Positions 26,184 through 35,268 of a DNA stretch of 52,556 bases are shown piece after piece; the first letter of the stretch is position 1; each line of letters opens with the position of its first letter. A program made the translations under genes and the position numbers. The notes beneath the pieces are model-generated. The model searched no databases and had not been told where the DNA came from. It was given only the letters and a program-made list of their open reading frames with translations. This DNA is from Scalindua sp964584595. Lineage in GTDB: Bacteria > Planctomycetota > Brocadiia > Brocadiales > Scalinduaceae. The stretch is taken from positions 1 through 52,556 of the forward strand of contig CAZPAM010000010.1 of assembly GCA_964584595.1 (NCBI GenBank). Direction: 5' to 3'.

Positions 26184-27314
26184 TTATATTCCTAAATAAA
26201 AATAGACAACTGAAAAAATTCCATCTGTAATAATAATAAGGACAAACCCGCTCACCACTGCTTTAGTTGTGGAGTCACCAACGGCACTGGCACCTGTTTT
26301 TGTCTGCAGACCACGCGAACAACCAATACCTGCTACTATTAAACCGAAAGCAAGGGACTTAACCAGGCCGCCTAATAGATCAACATAGCTTGCTGAGATG
26401 ATGATACGATCAACATACGTTACAAGTGGATAGCCGAGTGAGAGTAAGACAACTGATCCTCCCATTATACCAAGTAGATTGGCAAAGATTGTCAGAAGCG
26501 GCATCATGATGAGAATTGCTATCACCCGGGTAACCACCAGAAACCTTACAGGGTCAAGGCCCATAGTTGACATAGCGTCGATCTCTTCGTTTACCTTCAT
26601 TGTACCCAGCTCAGCAGCAAAGGCAGAACTGGTACGGCCTGCCATAACAATGGCAGTCATTAGCGGACCGAGTTCCCTCAGTGTGGATAGTGCAATCAGA
26701 TCAGCAACAAATATTTCTGCCCCGAATTGGCGCATAGGGATAGCCGCTTGAAAGGCCATAATCAAACCGATAAGGAAGCTGATAAGAGCAATAATAGGTA
26801 AGGCATTAACACCTCCAGTTTCTGCTATAAGAAATGCGTCTTTCCACCGCACCCTGCGCGGATTCCCAACGGCAGAAACAAGTGCAACGACAAGCTCACC
26901 TAAGAATGCAATTTGAGTACGAATGTTGTCCCAGATTGTATAAGTTGCCCGGCCTACTTCATCAGCGAGATTTACCTTCTTAGGTTTTTCTACCTGGAAC
27001 CCTTCAAAGTCCTTCGGATCAAACATATCCATAAGCTTCTGGAATTCTGTGCGAAGACCCTTAATCTCCAATTCTCCTCCAGTTTTGCGCTGGTGTCGAT
27101 GGAGTCCCATTAAAAGGCCTATACCGGACCCATCACAGTAATCTATTCCTGAAGCATCAATAATTATTCTCTTTGTTGAAGCCTGTTCGAGTATCTCCAT
27201 TGACTCTTGCCATATACTACCGGTAGATGTTGAATCCAGACGGCCCCCAATCACTATCGTACACTCCCCCTGTTCGTTTACATCAGTACTCAATGTTACT
27301 GTGCTTTTAATCAT
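26184..27314 (-). CDS. mlaE: STAS-MlaE fusion permease
   Basis: 376 residues. The first 110 residues are a STAS domain (IIIDASGIDYCDGSGIGLLMGLHRHQR), equivalent to separate MlaB, and are fused to an MlaE permease: LGELVVALVSAVGNPRRVRWKDA, EIDAMSTMGLDPVRFLVVTR and RGLQTKTGASAVGDSTTKAVV. Five to six membrane segments are visible. First gene of the operon; with MlaF, MlaD and the PqiC-like lipoprotein it forms a phospholipid transporter that probably maintains outer-membrane asymmetry. No MlaA or MlaC is in the window. Confidence 0.92.
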   Translation of the reverse strand: MIKSTVTLSTDVNEQGECTIVIGGRLDSTSTGSIWQESMEILEQASTKRIIIDASGIDYCDGSGIGLLMGLHRHQRKTGGELEIKGLRTEFQKLMDMFDPKDFEGFQVEKPKKVNLADEVGRATYTIWDNIRTQIAFLGELVVALVSAVGNPRRVRWKDAFLIAETGGVNALPIIALISFLIGLIMAFQAAIPMRQFGAEIFVADLIALSTLRELGPLMTAIVMAGRTSSAFAAELGTMKVNEEIDAMSTMGLDPVRFLVVTRVIAILIMMPLLTIFANLLGIMGGSVVLLSLGYPLVTYVDRIIISASYVDLLGGLVKSLAFGLIVAGIGCSRGLQTKTGASAVGDSTTKAVVSGFVLIIITDGIFSVVYFYLGI

Positions 27315-27463
27315 GATATTACTTTTTCTATTGACAAAGAGTTATGAAGAATGCAATATGAAAAAAACCCGGATGATACTGTTTTGAATTATTTTCCAAA
27401 GAAATAAGTTTTTGCTATTATTATACAGATAACAGTTTGATTTGATGGTAAAGGAGAGCATTA

Positions 27464-28150
27464 ATGGTTAAACAATCCAATTCTGCGTTAACACAGGCTT
27501 TTATTAAAGACAGATTCCTTTTCCTCCTCATCTCTATATTGTGCCTGCTCATCTTCACTCCTATCTTTCAAGGATTTGTCGGGATCCGTATCCTGATGAA
27601 CGCATTCATCACTGCGATATTGATATCCGGAACCTACGCTGCAAGCAAGAAAATCTATATTACCATTACTGCTGCATCACTTGCCCTGCCTATGCTGGTG
27701 TCAATCTGGATAAGCCATTTTGTAGATATGCCTTTTCTGGTTTTCGTGGGAGATTGCTTTGGTATAGCATTTATAGCTTTTCTGGTAGTCATTATTCTAT
27801 CATTCATATTCGGTGAACGCGAAGTAACCATCAATGTTATCTATGCATCAATAGTTGTTTACCTACTCATTGCCATAATGTGGATGTTCATATATTTAGT
27901 TTTAGAGAGTATTAACCCGGGATCTTTTGCCACAGGAGAAGGTCAAATCGAAGTAGGCCGACGCCTGTATATTTATTACAGTTTTGTCACTATCACAACA
28001 TTGGGTTACGGAGATATCACCCCCACAACAGATGTTGCAAATTCATTGTCATTTCTTGAGGCTGTTACCGGCCAGCTTTATATAGCCATATTGATAGCCA
28101 GGCTGGTTGGTATACATATCGCACAATCGATGAATAAGAAAGCAAGTTAG
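27464..28150 (+). CDS. Potassium-channel-like ion channel
   Basis: 228 residues with hydrophobic segments near 18-35, 43-60, 66-83, 90-115 and 125-148. The pore loop holds the K+ selectivity filter TLGYGD (179-184) in the context SFVTITTLGYGDITPT, followed by the inner helix. AAAGGAGAG upstream supports the ATG. No cytoplasmic RCK domain is attached, unlike many bacterial channels. Divergent from the Mla operon. Gating ligand unknown. Confidence 0.88.
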   Translation: MVKQSNSALTQAFIKDRFLFLLISILCLLIFTPIFQGFVGIRILMNAFITAILISGTYAASKKIYITITAASLALPMLVSIWISHFVDMPFLVFVGDCFGIAFIAFLVVIILSFIFGEREVTINVIYASIVVYLLIAIMWMFIYLVLESINPGSFATGEGQIEVGRRLYIYYSFVTITTLGYGDITPTTDVANSLSFLEAVTGQLYIAILIARLVGIHIAQSMNKKAS

Positions 28151-28153
28151 ATT

Positions 28154-28198
28154 CTTCTTTCCGCCTCGCTACATTCAGAATGACCGAAGAGTCTTAAT
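28154..28198. repeat. Short hairpin, fragment of a dispersed repeat
   Basis: AGATTCTTC (from 28150) can pair with GAAGAGTCT (to 28194), with a long loop containing CGCCTCGCTACATTCAGAATG. The loop resembles a repeat type common in environmental bacterial genomes (TCGCT...CAGAATGAC). It lies just after the channel gene's stop codon and could help end the transcript. Confidence 0.35.
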
Positions 28199-28231
28199 CG
28201 TAAATTTTCTATATATAAACCTAATTCAATA

Positions 28232-28753
28232 CTATTTTGCTGGTGGAAAATTACTGAGAAGATCCTGTGATATTACGTTTATCCTCTCAACTCGCTCTTC
28301 AGAACTTATGTCAGTCCGTACCTCTCCCATTGCTATGCCTCTCCAGATTAACTCCTTTGACTGTGTATCAACAAAGTCCAGAACAAATGTCCCCTCTTCA
28401 TATTCAAATTCGTGAGCGAAAGCGGAATCACTGAAATAACCTGAAGTTGAATAACCCATATTTCCGACTACTATTTTCTTCTTTTTCTTCGTTAAATGCA
28501 TTGCTATCAGGAAGTCAGGATTCTCAGATACCATTGCAAGACCTTTTAATTCTAATTGAGTGCACAAAGCATCTTGTACTCGTTTAACATTCAAAGTACT
28601 GATATTCGCTTCTTCCGGTACAGGCATAAAGGAAAAAGTTTTCAGACTTGCAAAATTTACTTTTGTATCATAATCATACTGAAAAGAAACAGTGGAACAT
28701 CCAAAAGCTACAACTATCAGGCTTGAAATGATTAGTAAGCGTATTGGCTTCAT
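28232..28753 (-). CDS. DUF4136 lipoprotein
   Basis: 173 residues from the ATG at 28753, chosen because GAGAGGGGG sits 5 nt upstream; an in-frame ATG at 28786 would add 11 residues before the signal peptide. Residues 4-18 are hydrophobic with a lipobox (VAFGC). The segment VSFQYDYDTKVNFASLKTFSFM and the ending EERVERINVISQDLLSNFPP fit the DUF4136 family. The function is unknown; surface or periplasmic lipoprotein. Confidence 0.82.
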   Translation of the reverse strand: MKPIRLLIISSLIVVAFGCSTVSFQYDYDTKVNFASLKTFSFMPVPEEANISTLNVKRVQDALCTQLELKGLAMVSENPDFLIAMHLTKKKKKIVVGNMGYSTSGYFSDSAFAHEFEYEEGTFVLDFVDTQSKELIWRGIAMGEVRTDISSEERVERINVISQDLLSNFPPAK

Positions 28754-28854
28754 AATTACCCCCTCTCTAGAAAATATAAAATACATTAAATTGTATAATT
28801 AATTGTACTGGATATAAAAAGGATTATCTCTGAGCCAAACTAATTTGATAGCAA

Positions 28855-29232
28855 TTACTTTCCCAGCTTATTCTCAATACACGTAATCAGATCATCAAGT
28901 TTCACCGGCTTCGCTATAAAAGTACGGCCACCAATATTACTGCCGGTATTCTCCGCTTCTTCCTTTTGAATTATGGCCGTTAAGAATACTATAGGAATAT
29001 TCTTCAGATGTTTATCATCCTGAATCTGTGCAGCAATTGCACCCCCATCTATACCAGGCATCATTACGTCGAGCAAAACCATATCAGGTTGAAACTTTTT
29101 AGCAGAAGCATAGGCATGAACTCCTGAATTCTCTTCTTTTACCTCATATTTTCCGGTTGCCTCAAGATTCCTCCTTAACATGCGGGTGAGGCTTGCTTCA
29201 TCATCAACTACCAAAATCTTCTTCTTAGACAT
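28855..29232 (-). CDS. Single-domain response regulator
   Basis: 125 residues, only a CheY-like receiver. The acidic pair D10-D11 (VVDDEASLTRML), phospho-acceptor D55 (VLLDVMMPG) and the conserved lysine (FIAKPVKL) are present. There is no output domain, so it signals by protein contact. It starts 11 bp after the histidine kinase gene and is certainly its co-transcribed partner. Confidence 0.93.
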   Translation of the reverse strand: MSKKKILVVDDEASLTRMLRRNLEATGKYEVKEENSGVHAYASAKKFQPDMVLLDVMMPGIDGGAIAAQIQDDKHLKNIPIVFLTAIIQKEEAENTGSNIGGRTFIAKPVKLDDLITCIENKLGK

Positions 29233-29243
29233 GGCTCATATCG

Positions 29244-30659
29244 TTATGTTGCTTTAAATATAATAGATACAGATGCGCCTCCTGTTTCTCTATTTGTAAT
29301 ATAAATAACCGCCCTATGTAAATCAATGATATTTCTTGTTACCGACAGGCCAAGCCCCGTCCCTATACCTGTTGGTTTCGTAGTAAAAAATGGCTCAAAT
29401 AACTTATCAATCTTGTCTTCAGGGATACCCGTTCCGGTATCATCAATTGTAACAATTACAATTCTATCTCCTGCCGTGAAATGTTTTGTACTCTTACAGT
29501 GAAGATCATATAACTCTTTTGATAATTGGCTGGAAGATGTCTTTACCGTAAGTATCCCATCCTTACCCATCGCATGGACAGCATTCATAAACACATTTAT
29601 GAATACCTGCTTCATTTTGTTATGGTCCAGTTCTACTTTAGGAAGTTCGTCCCCTAACCGCTTATCTATAGAAATATTATTTTTTGTTAATTCATATTTG
29701 ACCAACACCAACGATTCCTCCAGCACATTGTTTATGTCAAGAGTCGCAGTGTTGAGTTGTGTTGGTCTGGAAAATTCAAGTAGTCCTTTGATTACGGTAT
29801 CTGCTCTCCTGACAGCATCGTCCATATCATTTACAGTCTCTGTAACATCTTTATTGCCTCTCAGCGTTTTTGATAGATAATCAATACCTAACTGAACAAC
29901 TGCCAGTGGATTTTTAACTTCATGGGCGATACTAGCCACCAAACGACCAATCGATTCCAACTTTTCTGCATGTATTAATTGAAGCTGAGTACTCTTAATT
30001 TTGCTCATTTGATTAATAATGACGGGATAAAGCAGGCCGGTTGTTACCAGAACAATAGCAATGACGATTAAAGCTGTTTTTAAAGCCCTTCGTCTAACCT
30101 CTGCTACCGCCTCAGATGAAACAGCAAAAACACCTTCAACCTGTGCTACTACTTTTCCGCTGGTATTAGTAAGAGGCACACCGAATATAATATACGGAGC
30201 ACCTTTGATCCTCTTTATCTCATACCAATCCTTATTATGAGGAAGCGGTAATTTGTAAGTATGAATATGTTTTTCAACTGCATTAATATTTTCGTGGTTA
30301 CTGTCAATGTATTTTGCAACTTCGCTTCTGTCTAGATCAAATATTCTGATAAAGATAGAATGACCTACTCTGGCATAACGACTGTTGCGCAGCTTTAGAC
30401 CTCGTGAAACAAAGGCATTAAGTATACGCTGAATTCCATCGTGGTCAGGCAGACCTGGCTCGTCCAGCAAAGAACCTGCCTCGGCATTAAAGTGAGCGGC
30501 TGCCTGCAATGCACGGTCGAGTACAACTTCACCAACCTTGTTACGCTCGATAAGAATTACGATAAATCCAAGCACAACAGAAATAATGCAGCCGGCAATA
30601 GCAAGGCGTATAGCCAATATTCTGTGAATGGATGCTTTACTGGATGATCTCATTTTCAT
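29244..30659 (-). CDS. Membrane sensor histidine kinase
   Basis: 471 residues. Two membrane helices (about 15-37 and 193-215) flank a periplasmic sensor domain of about 155 residues. The phospho-acceptor His246 is in SIAHEVKNPL, followed by the ATPase motifs DDTGTGIPEDKIDKLFEPFF (G1/F boxes) and GTGLGLSVTRNII (G2 box). Input signal unknown. The gene is followed by a receiver-only protein and preceded by an AsmA-like gene just 5 bp away, so the trio may share an mRNA. Confidence 0.92.
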   Translation of the reverse strand: MKMRSSSKASIHRILAIRLAIAGCIISVVLGFIVILIERNKVGEVVLDRALQAAAHFNAEAGSLLDEPGLPDHDGIQRILNAFVSRGLKLRNSRYARVGHSIFIRIFDLDRSEVAKYIDSNHENINAVEKHIHTYKLPLPHNKDWYEIKRIKGAPYIIFGVPLTNTSGKVVAQVEGVFAVSSEAVAEVRRRALKTALIVIAIVLVTTGLLYPVIINQMSKIKSTQLQLIHAEKLESIGRLVASIAHEVKNPLAVVQLGIDYLSKTLRGNKDVTETVNDMDDAVRRADTVIKGLLEFSRPTQLNTATLDINNVLEESLVLVKYELTKNNISIDKRLGDELPKVELDHNKMKQVFINVFMNAVHAMGKDGILTVKTSSSQLSKELYDLHCKSTKHFTAGDRIVIVTIDDTGTGIPEDKIDKLFEPFFTTKPTGIGTGLGLSVTRNIIDLHRAVIYITNRETGGASVSIIFKAT

Positions 30660-30664
30660 ACTCT

Positions 30665-32518
30665 TTAATCTTCATTCTTTGTATCACTTTCTTCCTTTAT
30701 ATTCTTCGTTTTTCTTAACATCCCCGTTGGTGTTTTCAGGACTCTCTTTGTAGTATTCAGCAATTTTTTCCCAACGGCCGAAGGTGAAAGATACGAAATC
30801 TTCGGGTTTTCAATATTGCCTTTTACTTTAACAGGAATGGAGACAAAGGTGCCACCTAAAAGACCTCTTATAATAGGCGTCTTTTTTACGACAAAATCTG
30901 CCGTATTAAAAGGTGACACAAGTACCTTAAGATCCACTTTCTTTTCTGTCAGATCATAAGTGCCATGAATGGTTACTCCCATTGAAGGAGCATCTAAAAC
31001 ATATTCATCTATCATCAGGATGCCGTTCTGTATTTGTCCGTTTACGGTTATTGATTTATACGGAAATCCTTTCTTTGCCAGGCCCAGTAACTTGCCCCTG
31101 AAGGTTTCAGTAGGATTCAGGAAGGAAAGAATCTTTGATAACAATCCAAATTTGTTATATTTTCCATTTTTTGCGATACCCTGAAAATTTCCATGAAGCG
31201 ACTTGCCTAATTCTTCACTTGTCCCTCGTGCCATGATCTGAGCCTCAAGATCAAACATCCCCGTTACGAGACCCTTTTTATCCCCAAAACATTCTATTGT
31301 TGTTCCTAATTCTTGATTATGGCTCAATAATTGAAAGTCCAATGATATATCCTGAGGAGTTACTTTCAATACTCCAGGACAAGAGACCCCGCATAAACTG
31401 GCATCGTCAACCTGTACACTTATGTAATCAGGGTTGAAGGAAATGTCAGCCTGTACCGAGTTCCAGGTGTACTGGTCAAACGTGAAGGATTCCGCATCTA
31501 ATCTGAGGATACCCTTTACGGGAATATCCCAAAAACGTTTCTCTTTACCTGCACTCTCAGCTCTTTCTTTACCTCCAATATCCAGGATTTCGCTGATTGT
31601 ATCCCAGTCCAGTCTATTAGCGGACATATCTAAATCAAAGAGTAAACCATTTTCAGAAATATTAACATCTCCATTTACTGAGAGGTGATTGTAATCACCG
31701 GAGACATTGATTTTATCAATATCCACCTGTAAATCATTGGGCCCGTCTGTTTTAAGGTTCACGATTACCTTATCTATCGGTTTTGTAATTCGATAAGCGG
31801 CATCTGGCAGAAAGCGGTTAATAAGGGTTTGAGGCTGAAAGTGTCTCAGTTCAATTTTCCCTCTACCCCTGGAATCTTTTTGGTCAAACCTTGCATTAAC
31901 TGAAATATCTTCACATATTTTGGATGTACCATTTATTTTGATTTCTATCTCTTTAGAAAGACAACCAATTTCCGCCTGCACATTACTCAATGTAAAAACA
32001 GTCTCGCCACCTTCAATAAGATTGAATCCCCCATCCTTAATGGTAATGTGAAATTCCGGTAGTTCTGTAGCCAAAGGTGACAACACACCGGTTATCGAAT
32101 CTTTAAACGTATCAAGATTGAAAGGTTCCTTTGCTTCATTGCTGCTCTCAGGACTCCGGGTTATTACCATCTCGATATCGGGAGACTCTATCTTGATTTC
32201 ATCAATGAGAAATTTACCGATGAAGAGGGGTAATAGTTTCGGAATGATGTTCAACGTCTTTATCGTTCCCTTACCTTTTCCCGGTATGGAAATGTTTGCC
32301 TGGTGAATCACTGCATGAGTGTATGGTAATAATGATAGATCAGCGGTCAGATATTCCACTTTCCCACCTGTTTTTTGTGAGATAATGGTCTGAACTTTTT
32401 TCCTCATCCCTTCTGAGTTAACGAACGTAGATGCCTGATAATGAATGACCAGAAGTGAAATCAATAAAAAGCCTGTAAATCCTGCTAATCCTATATATAT
32501 CTTTTTCTGCCGGGTCAT
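30665..32518 (-). CDS. AsmA-like/DUF748-type envelope protein
   Basis: 617 residues with an N-terminal membrane anchor (9-26, basic flank MTRQKKIY). The long periplasmic remainder is beta-rich with repeating IDEIKIESPDIEM, VNGQIQNGILMIDEYVLDAPSMGVTIHGTYDL and C-terminal FVKKTPIIRGLLGG segments typical of the AsmA family. Such proteins form lipid-carrying bridges or affect outer-membrane assembly. The closeness to an Mla operon and many lipoproteins fits an envelope role. Confidence 0.8.
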   Translation of the reverse strand: MTRQKKIYIGLAGFTGFLLISLLVIHYQASTFVNSEGMRKKVQTIISQKTGGKVEYLTADLSLLPYTHAVIHQANISIPGKGKGTIKTLNIIPKLLPLFIGKFLIDEIKIESPDIEMVITRSPESSNEAKEPFNLDTFKDSITGVLSPLATELPEFHITIKDGGFNLIEGGETVFTLSNVQAEIGCLSKEIEIKINGTSKICEDISVNARFDQKDSRGRGKIELRHFQPQTLINRFLPDAAYRITKPIDKVIVNLKTDGPNDLQVDIDKINVSGDYNHLSVNGDVNISENGLLFDLDMSANRLDWDTISEILDIGGKERAESAGKEKRFWDIPVKGILRLDAESFTFDQYTWNSVQADISFNPDYISVQVDDASLCGVSCPGVLKVTPQDISLDFQLLSHNQELGTTIECFGDKKGLVTGMFDLEAQIMARGTSEELGKSLHGNFQGIAKNGKYNKFGLLSKILSFLNPTETFRGKLLGLAKKGFPYKSITVNGQIQNGILMIDEYVLDAPSMGVTIHGTYDLTEKKVDLKVLVSPFNTADFVVKKTPIIRGLLGGTFVSIPVKVKGNIENPKISYLSPSAVGKKLLNTTKRVLKTPTGMLRKTKNIKEESDTKNED

Positions 32519-32615
32519 ATATTGTTAGAGTTTCTATCATTTCAACTACTACGATTCTATCTATCAATAACTCAGTGATAGGTAAGCCAATGATCCAATG
32601 ATTAATAACCAGGCA

Positions 32616-33728
32616 TCATCGTGAAGTAGGCACGGTAATCATTGGACCCAGTGTTTCTGCCTGGGGAGCCTGCATCTGGAAGAGATAGGTTAGCAGACTG
32701 AAGGCCTGCTTGCTCATGTGGTCTGAGTGAGAGATATAGAACCAGTGATCATAATGTCGCACTGCAACGAAGGCATCTGTGGGCCTTTCAACACTGGAGT
32801 AAATTCTTAACGGAAACAGCAATGAACGAAGCTCCGGGTCATCCTGGAGGACCATCTCCTCGACGCGTTTTTCCTCGATGTGTGTATCTGGAATCTCTAT
32901 ACCACGCGAAAGGAAGCCCATCAGGGTTAAAAGCGACCTTACCCGCACAGTAATTTCATCAGGTTTCCGCCCTATCAATCGCTTTGTTACACGAAAAGAG
33001 GAGTAATCAGGGTCAAGGCCAAGCGTACTTTTCAATTCATCGATTAGGGCCTGGGTGTCATCATCCTGCGCCTGTTCAAATACAAAGGAACGGGTACTCG
33101 GAGTCTCTTTATTATTGCCTTGCATTTCGAGGACTCTGCGCTTGGACAATTCTATTATAAGCTGTACCACATGATTAAATGTACGAAGCCCTTCCAGGCT
33201 CTCTGCAGATGGCACAGAACCGAAATGTATATTCTCCAGATGGTTCATTCGTTCCAGGCCCATCATCAGTAGTTGATCCGGCGGCCAGCCGGATTGTACG
33301 AGGGAAAAAAGCAATTCGTTGGGGATTGGCGTCAGTAGTTGTTGTGTGAATTCCTGACCGGCCAGAGGGCTATAGGTAATAGTCGGCCGCTCAAAGTAAA
33401 CCGCGCGGCCCCTTGCACCGAAGAACTCATCTGCCGAATTGCTTGTAAGCTTGCCAAATGCGGAGCTCGCAATAGCCTCTCCCCCGAAAAAATACTGGGT
33501 AAGTACGGAGCCAACAGCAAGAAACACAGGAACTTCACGGTAACGCAGGCGCACGAGATTGGTTAACATCTGTTCGTTCGAAGAACTGGCAATCGCCTCA
33601 TTATAGTCGAAGCTGTCCATCGGTATTTGTCTGGCCCCGAACTTACTACAGGCAGGCAATAATAGACACAGCGTAATTAAGAGGCTGGTAAGAAGAATTA
33701 GTTTGTTCGAAATTTTGGATTTCTTCAT
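32616..33728 (-). CDS. Lipoprotein of unknown function
   Basis: 370 residues. Lipoprotein signal with lipobox LLPAC (cysteine near residue 27). The body begins DSFDYNEAIASSSNEQMLTNLVRLRYREVPVFL, a segment I associate with uncharacterised proteobacterial-type lipoproteins, and ends in a region rich in YSSVERPTDAFVAVRHYDHWFYIS. The function is unknown. Its start codon lies inside a dispersed repeat shared with the RND adaptor gene (see findings), and no Shine-Dalgarno is visible. Confidence 0.75.
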   Translation of the reverse strand: MKKSKISNKLILLTSLLITLCLLLPACSKFGARQIPMDSFDYNEAIASSSNEQMLTNLVRLRYREVPVFLAVGSVLTQYFFGGEAIASSAFGKLTSNSADEFFGARGRAVYFERPTITYSPLAGQEFTQQLLTPIPNELLFSLVQSGWPPDQLLMMGLERMNHLENIHFGSVPSAESLEGLRTFNHVVQLIIELSKRRVLEMQGNNKETPSTRSFVFEQAQDDDTQALIDELKSTLGLDPDYSSFRVTKRLIGRKPDEITVRVRSLLTLMGFLSRGIEIPDTHIEEKRVEEMVLQDDPELRSLLFPLRIYSSVERPTDAFVAVRHYDHWFYISHSDHMSKQAFSLLTYLFQMQAPQAETLGPMITVPTSR

Positions 33729-33790
33729 TTGGAATTTGTTTGTTTTTTGCCTGCCCGCAGGTTTGTTAGGCGGGGATCTTATTATTTGGT
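33700..33790 (-). repeat. Repeat straddling a start codon, with hairpin insertion
   Basis: 33700-33742 is nearly identical to 42554-42592 (about 38 of 43 positions) and spans the start codon of the lipoprotein gene. At 33752-33777 a GCCCGC...CGGGG hairpin copy (CCCGCC TAACAAACC TGCGGG on the minus strand) is inserted. TTATTATTTGGT (about 33779-33790) continues the similarity to 42608-42619. Confidence 0.65.
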
Positions 33791-33792
33791 GC

Positions 33793-34464
33793 TTATTCTT
33801 CCCTCCCGTGTGTCTCGTCTAACCAGGTCCTCAGTCTCTTTGCCCAGAATTCAAAAGCTCCTTCTACTGCTCCCCACTTGGTGAAACCTTCTATTTTTCC
33901 ACCCGGTCTCGTATCTATTGCAGCACCGATTCTTTCATTGGTCACAGAATCAAGTATCTCTACTTCTATCGACGCCTGTCCTACACCGGAATGTGTTCCG
34001 GTTACCCCTTTTTTTACGGTACTTAAAGCTAAACCTATAGGCATTACTGTTGCAATGGTACCCATGCCGGGTTTGTTCGCAACAACGTCCGTTATTGCGA
34101 AACGAAGCCGCATTACGTCCGGTCCGGGCTTCTCCACTAATGGATAAGCTCCTTCCAGGTTATCAACAATGGCCTTGTGAAATGTATTAGACATCTCAGC
34201 TAATTCTTCAGGGTGTATGCCCTTATATTCCGCATCATCCTCAAAATATAACACCACATGATTCATCATTATCTTGTTATACCTCTTGAAATCGACACCC
34301 TCTTTCATATAGACAAAGTCAGCACCACCCGTTGGCCCGGACTTAAACTCGGGATAATTCTCCAGGAAGCCGGAATGTTTGACCTGTTTTGCAGTACATC
34401 CGGCTGCAATCATAAGCGCGAAACAAATTATTACAACGTAAAAAATTTCTAATGAAGACTTCAT
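33793..34464 (-). CDS. DUF3313 lipoprotein
   Basis: 223 residues, lipoprotein signal (residues 8-22, lipobox AAGC). The sequence HSGFLENYPEFKSGPTGGADFVYMKEGVDFKRYNKIMM and IEVEILDSVTNERIGAAIDTRPGG match the DUF3313 family. Its function is unknown. GGAAAGG before the ATG. It follows the FGE-like gene by 38 bp and likely shares its transcript. Confidence 0.85.
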   Translation of the reverse strand: MKSSLEIFYVVIICFALMIAAGCTAKQVKHSGFLENYPEFKSGPTGGADFVYMKEGVDFKRYNKIMMNHVVLYFEDDAEYKGIHPEELAEMSNTFHKAIVDNLEGAYPLVEKPGPDVMRLRFAITDVVANKPGMGTIATVMPIGLALSTVKKGVTGTHSGVGQASIEVEILDSVTNERIGAAIDTRPGGKIEGFTKWGAVEGAFEFWAKRLRTWLDETHGREE

Positions 34465-34502
34465 GGTTGCCGCCTTTCCTTAAAATGTATATTGAAGTAA
34501 AA

Positions 34503-35240
34503 CTATTGAGCAGAAAGCGCTATACGAAATCCTAAACTTCTACCACTGAAAACAGGCTCAATATCGTACCTGTAGGTTGTACGCAAGCTCAACGAATCCG
34601 AGTACCAGGAACCACCACGGACAATTCGTTTATTTCCATTTAAAGAACCCTTTGGATTATCTTTAGGGCTACTTTCATAATATTCCTCATCGTATCTATC
34701 CCATACGTACTCCGCTACATTTCCGCTCATATCATATATGCCAAGCCCATTTGGTTTCTTCTGCCCTACCGGATGTGTCCCTTCAAATGACTTATCTTCA
34801 TACCATGCATAATCTTCAAGCTCAAACTCATCACTCGTTCCTGACCATATTTCCTTCTTGCCTCCACTTCTTGCCGCATATTCCCACTCTGCTTCTGTTG
34901 GTAAACGGTATTTCTTACCCGTCTTCTCCTTCAACTTCGTAATAAACTTACGTATGTCGAACCAACTTACTTGATCTACAGGGCAGTCATCACATCGCTC
35001 ATGATTAGATGGATTTGTTTTCATTATCTCTACCCACTCCCTTTGTGTTACTTCATACTTACCTATATAAAAATCATCCACACATACCTCGTGTACCGGC
35101 TTCTCTCTATCATTTCCTACTCCAAATATATCTCCCATCTCAAAACATCCACCCTTAACAAACACCATCTCAGGTTCGGCAATAACCCGCTGAGAAAACA
35201 AAAATACTATTAATATTAAAAAGACCATACTCATCTTCAT
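34503..35240 (-). CDS. Exported FGE/SUMF1-domain protein
   Basis: 245 residues with a signal peptide (1-21, VIAEPE) and a single FGE-sulfatase domain: MVFVKGGCFEMGD, PVHEVCVDDFYIGKYEVTQ, PVDQVSWFDIRKFITKL, YRLPTEAEWEYAARSGG, LGIYDMSGNVAEYVWDRY and IVRGGSWYSDSLSLRTTYR ... GFRIA. The position of the catalytic cysteines after RGGSW carries Tyr/Ser instead, so formylglycine generation is unlikely. It is a shorter relative of the protein at 18775-19971, sharing nearly the same central motifs. Some members of the family bind carbohydrate or metal. Confidence 0.88.
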   Translation of the reverse strand: MKMSMVFLILIVFLFSQRVIAEPEMVFVKGGCFEMGDIFGVGNDREKPVHEVCVDDFYIGKYEVTQREWVEIMKTNPSNHERCDDCPVDQVSWFDIRKFITKLKEKTGKKYRLPTEAEWEYAARSGGKKEIWSGTSDEFELEDYAWYEDKSFEGTHPVGQKKPNGLGIYDMSGNVAEYVWDRYDEEYYESSPKDNPKGSLNGNKRIVRGGSWYSDSLSLRTTYRYDIEPVFSGRSLGFRIALSAQ

Positions 35241-35268
35241 AGGATCCTCCTTTGTCTAACACAATCCT

